Shown here piece by piece: positions 13,787-22,718 of a DNA stretch of 53,612 nt. This DNA comes from CALAED01 sp937891035 (GTDB lineage Bacteria > Actinomycetota > Actinomycetes > Streptosporangiales > Streptosporangiaceae). A program made the position numbers and the translations under genes. The stretch lies in assembly GCA_035642125.1 (NCBI GenBank), contig DASQSZ010000250.1, forward strand, positions 1-53,612, given 5' to 3'. A model generated the notes under the pieces. It made no database searches. It was not told where the DNA came from and was given only the letters and a program-made list of their open reading frames with translations. Numbering within the stretch: the first letter of the stretch is position 1; each line of letters begins with the position of its first letter.

Positions 13787-16683
13787 GGACCGAGTTCGGC
13801 CTGGCTCGCCGCGGTCACGATGGCGTCGTGCTCGGCGTCGGTCAGCAGGCCGCGCTGTCGCCAGTCGCCGGCGAGCCGGCCGACCGCGGCGCGAAACTCG
13901 CCCATGTCGGCGAACGGCGCGTCGGCCCACAGGACGTCGAGGAAGGTCAGCCCGTCGTCGCGCGCGTGGTTGGGCACGCCCGAGCCGACCGATCCGAACA
14001 CCACCTCCGGTTCGGAGCGGTGGAAATAGACGTGGTACGGATTGGTATCGCCGTTGTAGAACGGCACCAGCGTGTGGCCGTTCGTCGTAAACGTCAACGG
14101 CGTGCCGGTGGGCCGGATGGCGGTCGACAGGTCACCGGACAGCGCGAAGTCCCGGTAGAAGGAAAAGTCGAGGAAGGTCTTGGCTGCGCTCTGCACCACC
14201 AGCGGAATCGGCCCGTATGTGATGCATTGCGTCTGCGGCTCATCCAGCGCTCGTTCCATGCGCAGGCTGAACGGCATGGAGATGTCGATGGTGTCGCCCG
14301 AGCGCCACCGTCTGCGGATCGAGACGTACGAACCGGCCGCGGCGCGCGGCGATTGGCGGACGCCGTTGACGCGGACCGTGAAGCCCTTTTCCACCCAGTA
14401 CGGCACGCGGAGCTTGACGTGCAGCAGGCCGTTGCCGCGCAGCGTCAGCCGCACCGCGCCGGTCGGGTCGGTCGGGAAGTTCGTCGTCTGCTCGATGACG
14501 AAGCCGCGTTCCGGCCACGTCAGGGTCGAGGCCATGTAGAGGTTGACGTAGAGCGTCGAATCGTCGATCGAGCGGAAATAGATCGACTCCTGGAACTTCG
14601 TATTGTCCTCGGGGCCGGTTCCGCCGTCGCAGTCGCCGAGGTTGCCGCGATACTGCCGCACCGCGCCGGGGTTGACCGGCAGGAAATAGGTCACCAGCGG
14701 GTCGGTGGTGCTGTGCGCGGCCTGCCGCCGCGCCAGGATCTGGCCGTACAGGCCGCGCTCGTAGTACTGCATGTACTTGGGGTCGGGGTCATGGAAGAAC
14801 AGGCTGCGGCTCAGTTTGAGCATGTTGTACAGCGGGCAGCCTTCGGCGTTGGTGTCCTGGATCGTCGCGGCGATGACGTCCCGCTCGCCGAAAAGCTCGC
14901 CGCGGCCCGCCATGCCGCCGTGGGTGTAAACGCGGTGCGGGACGACCTGGTCCCAGAAGTTCTTCGCCGCCGTGTAATAGTCGGGCCGGCTGCGGTAGTC
15001 GGTCTGCTGCGCGTAGTCGTAGATCTCCAAATATCCCTGGTATTGCGGGATGTGCTGGTTGGCGTGTTCGCCGTCGAGGATGTCCTCGTCTTTGACGGAG
15101 GCGTCGAACAATTGCGTGTTGACGAAACACTGCGCGGTCTCGAGGTGTTTCGCGTCGCCGGTCAGGGCGTACAGGTCGGCCAACACGACGGGCATCGCGC
15201 CGTACTCGCCGGCGATGTAGATCTCCCACATCCTGTCGAGCTGGTCGCGCGGCAGCTTGGCCAGCCGGCTGTGCGCCCACTCCGCCATGCCGAGCGCGAT
15301 GTCCAGCGCCTGGCGGTTGCCGGCCAGCAGGTAGGCGTCCAGCAGCCCGCGCATGGTCATGTGGTTGGTGTACCAGGGCGCCCAGATCGTGGGGTACGTC
15401 ACGAACTGCTCAAGCTGGATGAACTGCGTTTCGGGATATGCGGCGAGATATCCGGCGTGGCTCGGCCCCGGGGCGCCGGTGCTGCCCACCACGACGGTGG
15501 CCGCCCGGCCACGCCCCGAGGAGTCGGCGACCGCGTTGCCGCCGGTCTCGTCGAAGCGATACCACGCCACGTTGCCGCCGCCGAGACCGCCGTCGGCGCT
15601 CGTCGTCAGGCGCTGGATCTCGGCCGCGCCGAGCGCGCGGTCGTAGACCTGGACCTCGTCGAGCGCCCCGCTCAACTCCGGGTCGCCGAACTGCGAACGG
15701 CCGAGCCAGTTGCGGTCGGTGGCGCCGAGACGCGCCGGCGTCAGCGTCATGGCGGCGTTGGTGCCGGCCACCGCGCCGTCGACGTACAGCGTCGCAGTGC
15801 CGCCGGACAGCGTCACCGCGAGGTGCGTCCACTGGTTCGCCGGCAGCGCCCGCGTCGCGGAGACCCGCTGTTCGGCGCCGCTGCCGCCCGTCGTGATCGC
15901 GAACCGCGGCCCGCCGCCCGCGCTGACGGTGAGGAACATGTACGACGTCGTCCCGGTGCCGAAGTCGAACACCCTCGACCACGTCGTCACGGCGGCGGGA
16001 TTGACCCAGCACGCGATCGTGAAATCGGTGAGGCCGGTCACGATCCCGGCTGGCAGCTCGACATGTTGCCGGGTGCCGTTGAGCCGCACGGCATTGCCGA
16101 ACCTGCCGGCGACCCAGCTCACCGGCGGGGGCGGCGGCGCCGGCCGGCCGACGGTCGCGTCGAGCGCGGCCTGGCATTCGCCGAGCGCGGCGACCATGTA
16201 ATCGAGCTTTTCCTTGTACGTCGCGTCGCCGCCCCCCGCGTACGCCTGGGCGAGAAGCGTCATGAAATGCCCGGTCGAATGGCCGCGCAGGTTGCCGGTC
16301 GGAGTGTCCCAGACCCCGACCGGCCGCGCCCCCGGCGGGTTGGGCAGCCCGGCGTTGGCGCGGAAGTTGAACAGCATGTTGTCGACTGGATAGCCGTTCG
16401 CGAATTCCAGCATCAGGTCACGGCGCGCGGCGAAAAGACCCGTGCCGAGCGTCACCTGGTCCAGCGGGAAATCGCGCACCACCCAGCTGGACGGCACCGG
16501 CAGCGCCGCCGGCGGCGCCACCGCCGACCCATCCGGCGCCGGCTCCCCCGCCGCCCGGGCGGCGGCCTGGGCGGGCGGCTGGAGGGCCAGCGCCGATGAC
16601 GTGCCCGCGGCCAGAGCGCTGTAGCGCAGCACGTCTCGCCGCGATACGTCCGTATTCTTTTGTCTATTCTCTTGTCTCTTCAC
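13783..16683 (-). CDS. Secreted GH127-like beta-L-arabinofuranosidase (DUF1680) with inserted LamG domain
   Basis: This 966-residue protein has a Tat signal (SRRDVLRYSALAAGTSSALA, then QAAARA). The catalytic (alpha/alpha)6 domain starts at DFPLDQVTLGTGLFAARRD and GHSTGHFMTLLAQAY, is interrupted at about residue 185, and resumes at about 405 with GYLAAYPETQFIQLEQF. The insert (FGNAVRLNGTRQHVELPAG to ADSSGRGRAATVVV) is a LamG-type beta-sandwich, which would bind polysaccharide. Family zinc ligands are partly kept: Glu and Cys in NAEGCPLYNMLKL. The usual Cys-Cys pair (CCxGTG) reads DCDGGTG, so the second Cys is Asp, which may alter metal binding or activity. The GTG start has GGGAGAAGG upstream. 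It lies 54 bases after the partner glycosidase gene and is probably cotranscribed, suggesting joint breakdown of an arabinose-containing plant polymer outside the cell. Confidence 0.85.
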   Translation of the reverse strand: MKRQENRQKNTDVSRRDVLRYSALAAGTSSALALQPPAQAAARAAGEPAPDGSAVAPPAALPVPSSWVVRDFPLDQVTLGTGLFAARRDLMLEFANGYPVDNMLFNFRANAGLPNPPGARPVGVWDTPTGNLRGHSTGHFMTLLAQAYAGGGDATYKEKLDYMVAALGECQAALDATVGRPAPPPPPVSWVAGRFGNAVRLNGTRQHVELPAGIVTGLTDFTIACWVNPAAVTTWSRVFDFGTGTTSYMFLTVSAGGGPRFAITTGGSGAEQRVSATRALPANQWTHLAVTLSGGTATLYVDGAVAGTNAAMTLTPARLGATDRNWLGRSQFGDPELSGALDEVQVYDRALGAAEIQRLTTSADGGLGGGNVAWYRFDETGGNAVADSSGRGRAATVVVGSTGAPGPSHAGYLAAYPETQFIQLEQFVTYPTIWAPWYTNHMTMRGLLDAYLLAGNRQALDIALGMAEWAHSRLAKLPRDQLDRMWEIYIAGEYGAMPVVLADLYALTGDAKHLETAQCFVNTQLFDASVKDEDILDGEHANQHIPQYQGYLEIYDYAQQTDYRSRPDYYTAAKNFWDQVVPHRVYTHGGMAGRGELFGERDVIAATIQDTNAEGCPLYNMLKLSRSLFFHDPDPKYMQYYERGLYGQILARRQAAHSTTDPLVTYFLPVNPGAVRQYRGNLGDCDGGTGPEDNTKFQESIYFRSIDDSTLYVNLYMASTLTWPERGFVIEQTTNFPTDPTGAVRLTLRGNGLLHVKLRVPYWVEKGFTVRVNGVRQSPRAAAGSYVSIRRRWRSGDTIDISMPFSLRMERALDEPQTQCITYGPIPLVVQSAAKTFLDFSFYRDFALSGDLSTAIRPTGTPLTFTTNGHTLVPFYNGDTNPYHVYFHRSEPEVVFGSVGSGVPNHARDDGLTFLDVLWADAPFADMGEFRAAVGRLAGDWRQRGLLTDAEHDAIVTAASQAELGP

Positions 16684-16737
16684 GTGCGGGCCTTGCCTTC
16701 TCCCGTACCAGTTGGGTCGTACGAATGAGCGGAGAAG

Positions 16738-19700
16738 TCACTGGGACAGGATCTGCACCTCCTTGAGGCCGACCGCGAATCCAGGCCGGCGATCAAGCAA
16801 GACGCGCACCTGTTGTGCGTCCACCGCGGGGAACCGCACCTCGTTGAAGTTGGGCGCGGGCGAGGCGGGGCTCTTCACCTGGCCGGGAACGTCCACCCAC
16901 GACGTTCCGTCGAAATATTGAATGGTGTAGGCGGCCGGCTCCCGATAGGTGTTGCCGCCGGAGCCGAATGCCTTGTTGCTGTAGAAGTACAGGCGCACCT
17001 GCTCGAATCGTTTCTCCTCGCCGAGGTCGACCTGCCACCAGTCTTGTGCGTTGGGCGATCCGAGGTCGCCCCAGATCGGGTTGGTGCCGACGTACGAACC
17101 GGACACCACGGGCAGACCGCTGATGGTGAAGCCGTCCACCGCGTTGGCCGGGTCGGTGGCCTGCGCCGCCGGGGTGGTCGCGGTGAACGACGCGGTGGCC
17201 TTCTTGCCCAGCGCCAGGTTCTTCGGGGCCGGCCGCGTCTTCAGGTCGACGCCGGCCTTTTGGAAACTGTCCACTACGCGCGCGTTGCCGCTCAGGCTCA
17301 CCTCGTCAGCCGCCCGCAGCGGCACCCGCCCGGCGAACAGGGTGCTGGCCTGGCCGCCATCGAGGACCCGCACGGACCCCCCACCCGAGTCCCAGCGCAC
17401 GTGCGCGAGCCGGTCGATCGTGAACGCCCGCTTGCCGTCGACGTACAGCGAGTACCCGAACGGCGCGAGCGGATAGTGGCGCGTGCCGCCCGGCCGCTGC
17501 CACACGATCGTGAGGTCGCTGCCGTGGTAGCTCAGGTTGTTGACGGCGAAGTGGTCGTACCCCATGTCGATCGGCGACAGCTCGATGTCGTCGTCGACTC
17601 GGGGCCGCATGCCGGCGACGTCTTCGAAGAACATCCAGTTGTATGAGCCGAGCACGTCATGGTGAATGCCGGACCGGCCCATGGTCTTGGTCTCTGGGTT
17701 CCAGTTGAAGAAGAACTCGTTGTTGTCGGGGAACCGGTTGTCGCCATTGATGTATTCGTTCCACGACAGCCACTCGATCATCCGCCGGTACATGTTCGGC
17801 GTAATGAAATCGGTCGGATAGTCGCGCAGCGCCTTGGAGAACAGCCTGGCCTGCAGTGTGGCGTTGATGTTGGAGAAGTTGTTGGTGCCGTGCTGGCAGG
17901 CCTCGCACGCGACGTTGGCGGCCTGGTCGGCCTGGTTCGCCGTGTACACCGGCATCAGCGGGAATTCCTTGGGGTCCGCGTAATAGCGCAGCGCCTGCTT
18001 GTACTGGTCGGTGTTGGGCGGGATGCCGTCGATGAACGGCGCGAAGTTCTGCTGGTCCTTCCAGCAGACCTGGTTGCCGGTGGTGAGGTCCTTTTGCAGG
18101 AACACCTTGCCCGGGCAGGTGATCGTCGGCTTGATGAGCGAGACGATCGTCGCGTTCCTGCCGGTGCCGGAGGAGTCCGTCGCGGCCGCCCCGCCATCCT
18201 CGTCGAAACGGTAGGCGCCGACGTTGCCCGCGCCCTGCTGCCCGCCCGCCAGGGTCTGCACGTCGGCGGCGCTCAGCGCGCGGTCGTAGATGTGGAAGTC
18301 GTCGACCGTGGCCCGGAGGAACGGGTCGGCGAACTGCGAGCGGCCGATCCAGTTCTGCGTGGTGTTGCCGAGGTTCGACGGACGCAGCGTCACGTTGGGG
18401 TTGGTGCCGACCGGCGTGCCGTTGACGTACAGCGTCGCCGTGCTGCCCGACAGCGTGACCGCGACGTGCGACCAGGTGTTCAGCGGCAACTGCCCGCCGG
18501 TGCTGCTGACCTGTTGTTCGGCGCCACCGCCCCCGGTGGTGATGGCGAACCGCGGGCCGCTGCCGGCGTTCACGGTCAAGAACATGTACGTGCCGGTGCC
18601 GCTGCCGAAGTCGAACACCCGCGTCCAGGTGGTGGTGGCCGCCGGGTTGACCCAGGCCGAGACCGTGAAGTCGGTCAGCCCGCTCACGACGCCGGCCGGC
18701 AGGGTCACGAACTCGCTTTGGCCGCTGAGCTTGACCGCGTTGCCGATCTTGCCGGCGACGCGCGGCCCGGTGGCCTCGCCGGCGCTGTCCGGCGCGTTGG
18801 TGACCGGTCCGTCCGCCCACAGGGTGTCGAGGACGGCCTTTTTGATGTCGTCGGCGATGCGCTGCATCTCGGCGGCCTTGGCCTTGTCGCCGAGCATGGC
18901 GTACTCCGCCGCGGCCGCCCGCGCGCCCGCGTACCAGAACGAGGACTCGGTACGGTCTTGCGGCCGGGTGCCGTAATACTTGAACGCCACGGAGTCGGCG
19001 TCGTTGCCCGGCAGCGTGCCGGAGGAGTACTCGATCAGGTTGTTGTTGTTGGTGTCGAATTTGGCGAGCATGCCCTTGATGTCACACTCGGCGTACTTCG
19101 CGAGGTTCCGTACGACCGCCTTCGGCCCGCCGTGCACCATGTAGCTCTGCCACGCCTGCGCCGCCGTCCACTGCTCGTAGGTGTTGTTCCAGTTCCCGGT
19201 GTTGCCGGGGTTGTCGTGGAACGCCTGGCAACCCGACTCTTCGCCCTGGGCCAGCCATGGGGCGTACGACTGGAGCGGGTCCCGGAAGTACTGCAGATCC
19301 TGCAGGCGCATCGGCACGGTCAGCGAGATCTGGTTGTTGTAGCCGAGCGCGCCCTCGAGGTCGACGAGGAACTGGTAGTCGTTGCCCGGGATGTTGCCGT
19401 CGAAGGTGTTGAATCGATTCAGCCACGTCCGATAGTAGGAGATCTTCTTGACGTTGGCGTCGGGGATGTCGACGTACGGCACGTTGTCCACCCAAAAGGC
19501 GTTGTACTCGCGCATCTGCGTGAGCCACGCGGTGTTGGGGTCATAGGCCCGGTAACGCGCGTACTCGGTCGCCGACTCGGGCAGCTCCCTGGCGATCGCG
19601 CCCAGTTGGACCTTGACGGTCGTGGACGTGCCAGGCGTCAGCGTGAGGTCGCGGGTGAGACTCGTGCCGGTCACCCCGAAGCCGTCGCCGCTCATCCGCG

Positions 19701-20445
19701 GGAAGATCGTGCTCAGGCCGTACCGCAGCTGCACCGTCCCGGTGAGCTCGCCGCCGTCCGCCGACGGCGTGGTGGCGATCGGCGAGGCGGCCGTCAGCGT
19801 GGTCGTTGTCGCGGAGTCGCCCGTGTTGGTGAGCGTCAGCTCGGTGACCGCGACGTTGTTGTAGGTGATGAACTTCTTCTCCGCGACGCGCAGCCCCGGC
19901 CGGTTGAAGACGGCGGTGTAGTGGCTTGGGTACTGCACGCGTCGCGCGGTGTCCTCGGCCAGTGGGTCGCCGGAGACGGCGAGCGTGTAGAGGCTGCGCG
20001 GGGTGCCGGTGGTGGGCGGCTGCCGGTAGGCGTAGCCACCGCCGCCGTTCGGGCCCTGGCCGCCGGCGCCGAAGCCCAGCACGCCGGGGTTGTGCGAGTA
20101 CATGTACAGGGCGCGGCCACGGGTGAACAGCGTCGAGTCCGCGTTGTTGAGGAACGGCCGGGCGAGGATCCGGTCGAACCAGTACGACGTGCCGCCGGCC
20201 GCGACGTCGGCGTCGAAGATCGCCCGCAGCCTGCTCTTGGTGGGGTCGAAGGCCGCCGGCTCGGCGGGCACCGGATCGGCCGACCCGGTGAACGGCGGAT
20301 CGCCCGGGTCGATGCCCGGCGGGTCATCGGCCGCCCGCGCCGGTCCGAGCCCGTACGCCAGGCCCGCCAGCAGGGCCGGCGCCAACACCATCGCGGCGCG
20401 CGCTCTCGCCCGCCCCAGCCCCCGTAGCACCGATCGTCGAATCAT
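16738..20445 (-). CDS. Secreted six-hairpin glycosidase-like protein with inserted LamG and C-terminal F5/8C domains
   Basis: This is a 1235-residue protein. The ATG at 20445 is chosen because TTGGAG lies about 7 bases upstream. The signal peptide MIRRSVLRG...LAYGLGPARA could use Tat or Sec. Next come an N-terminal beta-rich domain (about 40-300) and an alpha-barrel segment with WLNRFNTFDGNIPGNDYQF and TYEQWTAAQAWQSYMVHGG. A LamG domain (about 558-772, IGNAVKLSGQSEFVTLPAG to ATDSSGTGRNATIV) sits in the barrel. The barrel resumes with YYADPKEFPLMPVYTANQA and MIEWLSWNEYINGDNRF. A discoidin/F5-8C carbohydrate-binding domain (about 1077-1235, NLALGKKATASFTA to GLKEVQILSQ) ends it. It resembles MGH1-like or rhamnosidase-related glycosidases; the exact GH family and substrate are uncertain. 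It is the first gene of the two-gene glycosidase unit. Confidence 0.78.
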   Translation of the reverse strand: MIRRSVLRGLGRARARAAMVLAPALLAGLAYGLGPARAADDPPGIDPGDPPFTGSADPVPAEPAAFDPTKSRLRAIFDADVAAGGTSYWFDRILARPFLNNADSTLFTRGRALYMYSHNPGVLGFGAGGQGPNGGGGYAYRQPPTTGTPRSLYTLAVSGDPLAEDTARRVQYPSHYTAVFNRPGLRVAEKKFITYNNVAVTELTLTNTGDSATTTTLTAASPIATTPSADGGELTGTVQLRYGLSTIFPRMSGDGFGVTGTSLTRDLTLTPGTSTTVKVQLGAIARELPESATEYARYRAYDPNTAWLTQMREYNAFWVDNVPYVDIPDANVKKISYYRTWLNRFNTFDGNIPGNDYQFLVDLEGALGYNNQISLTVPMRLQDLQYFRDPLQSYAPWLAQGEESGCQAFHDNPGNTGNWNNTYEQWTAAQAWQSYMVHGGPKAVVRNLAKYAECDIKGMLAKFDTNNNNLIEYSSGTLPGNDADSVAFKYYGTRPQDRTESSFWYAGARAAAAEYAMLGDKAKAAEMQRIADDIKKAVLDTLWADGPVTNAPDSAGEATGPRVAGKIGNAVKLSGQSEFVTLPAGVVSGLTDFTVSAWVNPAATTTWTRVFDFGSGTGTYMFLTVNAGSGPRFAITTGGGGAEQQVSSTGGQLPLNTWSHVAVTLSGSTATLYVNGTPVGTNPNVTLRPSNLGNTTQNWIGRSQFADPFLRATVDDFHIYDRALSAADVQTLAGGQQGAGNVGAYRFDEDGGAAATDSSGTGRNATIVSLIKPTITCPGKVFLQKDLTTGNQVCWKDQQNFAPFIDGIPPNTDQYKQALRYYADPKEFPLMPVYTANQADQAANVACEACQHGTNNFSNINATLQARLFSKALRDYPTDFITPNMYRRMIEWLSWNEYINGDNRFPDNNEFFFNWNPETKTMGRSGIHHDVLGSYNWMFFEDVAGMRPRVDDDIELSPIDMGYDHFAVNNLSYHGSDLTIVWQRPGGTRHYPLAPFGYSLYVDGKRAFTIDRLAHVRWDSGGGSVRVLDGGQASTLFAGRVPLRAADEVSLSGNARVVDSFQKAGVDLKTRPAPKNLALGKKATASFTATTPAAQATDPANAVDGFTISGLPVVSGSYVGTNPIWGDLGSPNAQDWWQVDLGEEKRFEQVRLYFYSNKAFGSGGNTYREPAAYTIQYFDGTSWVDVPGQVKSPASPAPNFNEVRFPAVDAQQVRVLLDRRPGFAVGLKEVQILSQ

Positions 20446-20484
20446 GTTCGCGCTCCAATACGCCACCGGCCAGGGAGGGCCTGT

Positions 20485-20502
20485 CGTTCGAAATATCGAA
20501 CG
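20485..20502. promoter_or_regulatory. Perfect 7-bp-arm palindrome, probable operator of the glycosidase operon
   Basis: CGTTCGAAATATCGAACG has arms CGTTCGA/TCGAACG around AATA and lies 40 bases upstream of the first glycosidase start on the minus strand, where a repressor would block initiation. The CGAA/TTCG core resembles operators of sugar-responsive LacI- or ROK-type repressors of actinobacteria. No such regulator gene is adjacent. The remaining gap up to the -10 box at 20752 holds no supported gene. Confidence 0.55.
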
Positions 20503-20751
20503 CTATTCGGTTTATGGCAGAGCAACCGTAGATTCAGCCGCAAACCATGTCAACGGCCACTTTTCGGGCAATCGACCGGGTTCGCGACGCCCGTGCTCAC
20601 CGATAAGGGGGCGGCCCAAGTGGGCGGCGGAAACCTGCGGGGGTATGGGGCGAGAACGTCCTACCGAGGTGGCATGGCAGGCGTGGCCGTGGACCTCGCC
20701 GTCGCGAAAGACGGGCATGCGCATACCGCCGCCATGGCTCGCCCACTCATC

Positions 20752-20757
20752 TATGCT
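20752..20757 (+). promoter_or_regulatory. -10 box for a leaderless zinc-ribbon transcript
   Basis: TATGCT fits TANNNT and is followed by six bases and the GTG start at 20764. No ribosome binding site precedes the GTG. This is the typical spacing of actinobacterial leaderless genes. Confidence 0.5.
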
Positions 20758-20763
20758 GACGTT

Positions 20764-21108
20764 GTGATCTGTCCAAAGTGTCAAGGCCGCATGATGACAT
20801 TCGACCGCCGCGGTATTCACATTGATCAATGTGAGAGTTGCCGCGGCATCTTTCTCGATCGAGGTGAGCTAGAGCAAATAGTCAACGCCGAGCAGCATCA
20901 CTACGCGAGCATGCCCGGGTACGGCGGTGGTCATCACTCTGACTCGCCCGCCCCGTTCGGCGGGCACCGCGACTCGCCGGGGCCCTTCCGCGGCGGGCAC
21001 CGCGACTCGCCGGCCCCGTTCGGCGGGCACCGCGACTCGCCGGGGCCGTATGGCGGGCACGGCGGGCGGCGTCGCAAGCGCAGCTTCCTCGAGGACCTGT
21101 TCGACTGA
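20764..21108 (+). CDS. TFIIB-type zinc ribbon protein with GGHRDSP repeats
   Basis: The 114-residue product starts at GTG with ICPKCQGRMMTFDRRGIHIDQCESCRGIFLDRGEL. This is the CPxCxGxM...C..C.GxxLDxGE pattern of the small bacterial TFIIB-type zinc ribbon family. The two Cys pairs would bind one zinc. After this the chain is a low-complexity run of four GGHRDSPxPF units rich in His and Gly, which may also bind metal, and it ends in RRRKRSFLEDLFD. Upstream in-frame starts exist, but the leaderless -10 box and the conserved CPKC favour 20764. Function is unknown. Confidence 0.82.
   Translation: MICPKCQGRMMTFDRRGIHIDQCESCRGIFLDRGELEQIVNAEQHHYASMPGYGGGHHSDSPAPFGGHRDSPGPFRGGHRDSPAPFGGHRDSPGPYGGHGGRRRKRSFLEDLFD
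20939..21060 (+). repeat. In-frame 30-33 bp tandem repeat encoding GGHRDSPxPF
   Basis: About four copies of a unit containing GGCGGGCACCGCGACTCGCC alternate between CGGCCCCGTTC and GGGGCCCTTC endings. The repeat preserves the frame of the zinc-ribbon protein and encodes its His/Gly/Pro-rich tail. Near-identity at the DNA level implies recent expansion or gene conversion. Confidence 0.8.
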
Positions 21109-21116
21109 CCGGGACG

Positions 21117-21740
21117 GTGGACCCGCTCATCTGCGTGGGCTGCGGCGCGCGCACGGCGGTGCCGCGTGTCGTTGACGATCCCCCCGCTGTGGTCTGCGCC
21201 GCCTGCGGCCATCGCCAGCCGATACGGCGGCTTCCGCTGTGGGCGCTCACCGGGCCCAGCGGTACGGGCAAGTCGACGGTCGCCAGGCTGCTCGTCGAAG
21301 GGCTAAGCGACCGGTTCGTCGTCTTGGAGCAGGATGTGCTCTGGCAGGCGGGTCTGGACGACACTCCGCGGTTTCGGGCTGCCTGGCTTCGGCTGGCCGC
21401 CATGATCCATCAAGGTGGCCGGCCCGTGCTGTTGTGCGGCACCGTCGTGCCGCCGGAGTTCGAGCCGTTGCCCGAGCGCGCCCTGTTCAGCGAGATCCGA
21501 TACCTGGCGTTGACGTGCGATCGCGACGTGCTCGCCGAGCGACTGCGGCGCCGACCCGCCTGGCGGGGCTGGTCGGAGCCGCGGATCGCCGAAACGCTGG
21601 AGTTCAACGACTGGATCCGCGCCGAGGCGGCGTCCATGGATCCGCCGATGCGGCTGCTGGACACGACCCGGACGCCGGTCGCTTCGACCGCCGAGCGCGT
21701 CCGCGCGTGGGCGCTCGAGCGGGACACCGTGCCCGGCTAG
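21117..21740 (+). CDS. P-loop nucleoside-kinase-like protein with N-terminal zinc ribbon
   Basis: This 207-residue protein has paired cysteines CVGCG and CAACGH in the first 35 residues, suggesting a zinc ribbon. The Walker A motif LTGPSGTGKSTVARLL (about 44-58) follows. VVLEQDVLW and later CDRDVLAERLRRRPAWRGW with a basic lid fit small nucleotide or sugar kinase-like P-loop proteins. The substrate is unknown. It begins eight bases after the zinc-ribbon gene and is probably cotranscribed. Its stop overlaps that of the small ORF ending the convergent ABC operon. Confidence 0.75.
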   Translation: MDPLICVGCGARTAVPRVVDDPPAVVCAACGHRQPIRRLPLWALTGPSGTGKSTVARLLVEGLSDRFVVLEQDVLWQAGLDDTPRFRAAWLRLAAMIHQGGRPVLLCGTVVPPEFEPLPERALFSEIRYLALTCDRDVLAERLRRRPAWRGWSEPRIAETLEFNDWIRAEAASMDPPMRLLDTTRTPVASTAERVRAWALERDTVPG

Positions 21741-21898
21741 GACACTTCGGTCTGCGGCGGAACGACTTCGACGAGGCGGAGGCCCATGGCGAGTTCGGTC
21801 ACCCGTTCGCCGGTCAGCCCGGCCTCGTGCAGCAGTGCGAAGTATTCGGCGCCCGCGGATTCGGCGCCCGCGGGGCCGGGCTGCGTCGATTCAGCCAC
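21737..21898 (-). CDS. Small 53-residue ORF at the end of the ABC importer operon
   Basis: GTG at 21898 is preceded by a strong ribosome binding site (TCAGGAGGCAAG, AGGAGG about 5 bases away) and overlaps the end of the second permease by eight bases, implying translational coupling. The product begins VAESTQPGPAGAESAGAE, then has an amphipathic helix YFALLHEAGLTGERVTELA, and ends VEVVPPQTEVS. No family is recognised. It is soluble and acidic, and it may be an accessory factor or part of the transporter's biology. Confidence 0.6.
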   Translation of the reverse strand: MAESTQPGPAGAESAGAEYFALLHEAGLTGERVTELAMGLRLVEVVPPQTEVS

Positions 21899-22718
21899 CT
21901 TGCCTCCTGAGTTCTTGGCGCCGGGTTCGTACGCTCCGCTGGGCGTGATGCCAGCCCAGCAGCCGCCGCTCCACGAGCAGGAACATGGCGTTCGTCGTCA
22001 GCCCGATGGCGCCGAGCAGCATGATGACGGCCCACATGGCCGGAATGTCGAAGTCCTGTTGAGAGATGAACAGCCGGCGGCCGATCCCGTCGGTGCTCCC
22101 AACGAATTCGGAGATGACCATCATGATCAGGGCCAGCGGCAGGCTGAGCCGCAACCCGGCGAAGATCTTCGGGGCGGCGGCGGGCAGCACGATCCGCAGC
22201 AGCCGCTGGCGCCCGGAGAGCCCGAACGCCCTGGCCGTGTCGACGTACTGCCGGTCCACGAACCGCGCACCGTCGATGGTGTTGAGCAGGACCGGCCAGA
22301 TCACCCCAAACGTGATCGTCGCGAGCTGCATCGTGGCACCGACCTTGAACAGCACGATGAAGAGCGGGACGAGGGTCGGCGGCGGGATCGCCCGGCCGAA
22401 ATGCACGATGGGCTCGGCGTAGCGGGACAACAGGGGCGACCGGCCGAGCGCGATGCCGAGGACGATCCCGGCGGCGCCGGCCAACGTCCAGCCGGCGAGC
22501 AACCTGGCGACGCTCGGGAGCAGATCGCTCGTCGCCTGCGCGGTCAGCCACAGGTGGCTCGGCGGGCCGGACAGCCATCGCGTCCGTATGGTCCGCCAGA
22601 TCGCCGACGGCGCGAGGAGGAAGGCATACCGCCCGTCCCGGGCGGCGAGCTCCCAGCAGGCCAAGACCATGGGAAGCAGCCAGATCCGCATCGCGACCCG
22701 GCCCGCCGCGCGCCTCAC
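21891..22718 (-). CDS. ABC transporter permease, nitrate/sulfonate/taurine type
   Basis: This 275-residue membrane protein has about six hydrophobic segments. It carries the permease EAA-type loop (DTARAFGLSGRQRLLRIVLPAAAPKIFAGLRLSLPLAL, about 165-200, G in the expected place), which contacts the ATPase. It matches the SsuC/TauC/ThiX family. The GTG start overlaps the stop of the preceding permease as GTGA, so translation is coupled. It is the second of two permeases in the operon, which suggests a heterodimeric channel. Confidence 0.9.
   Translation of the reverse strand: MRRAAGRVAMRIWLLPMVLACWELAARDGRYAFLLAPSAIWRTIRTRWLSGPPSHLWLTAQATSDLLPSVARLLAGWTLAGAAGIVLGIALGRSPLLSRYAEPIVHFGRAIPPPTLVPLFIVLFKVGATMQLATITFGVIWPVLLNTIDGARFVDRQYVDTARAFGLSGRQRLLRIVLPAAAPKIFAGLRLSLPLALIMMVISEFVGSTDGIGRRLFISQQDFDIPAMWAVIMLLGAIGLTTNAMFLLVERRLLGWHHAQRSVRTRRQELRRQGG

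Noticed and set aside
13291..16599. Plus-strand open frame of 1102 codons
   Set aside because: It is the complement of the GH127-like gene and the end of the SCO6745 gene. Its composition is Arg/Gly/Ala/His-rich with no domains, a normal shadow in GC-rich DNA.
17659..20427. Plus-strand open frame of 922 codons
   Set aside because: It is antisense to the secreted glycosidase. The protein is Val/Gly/Arg/Asp-rich without recognisable motifs, while the minus strand has signal peptide, LamG and F5/8C domains.
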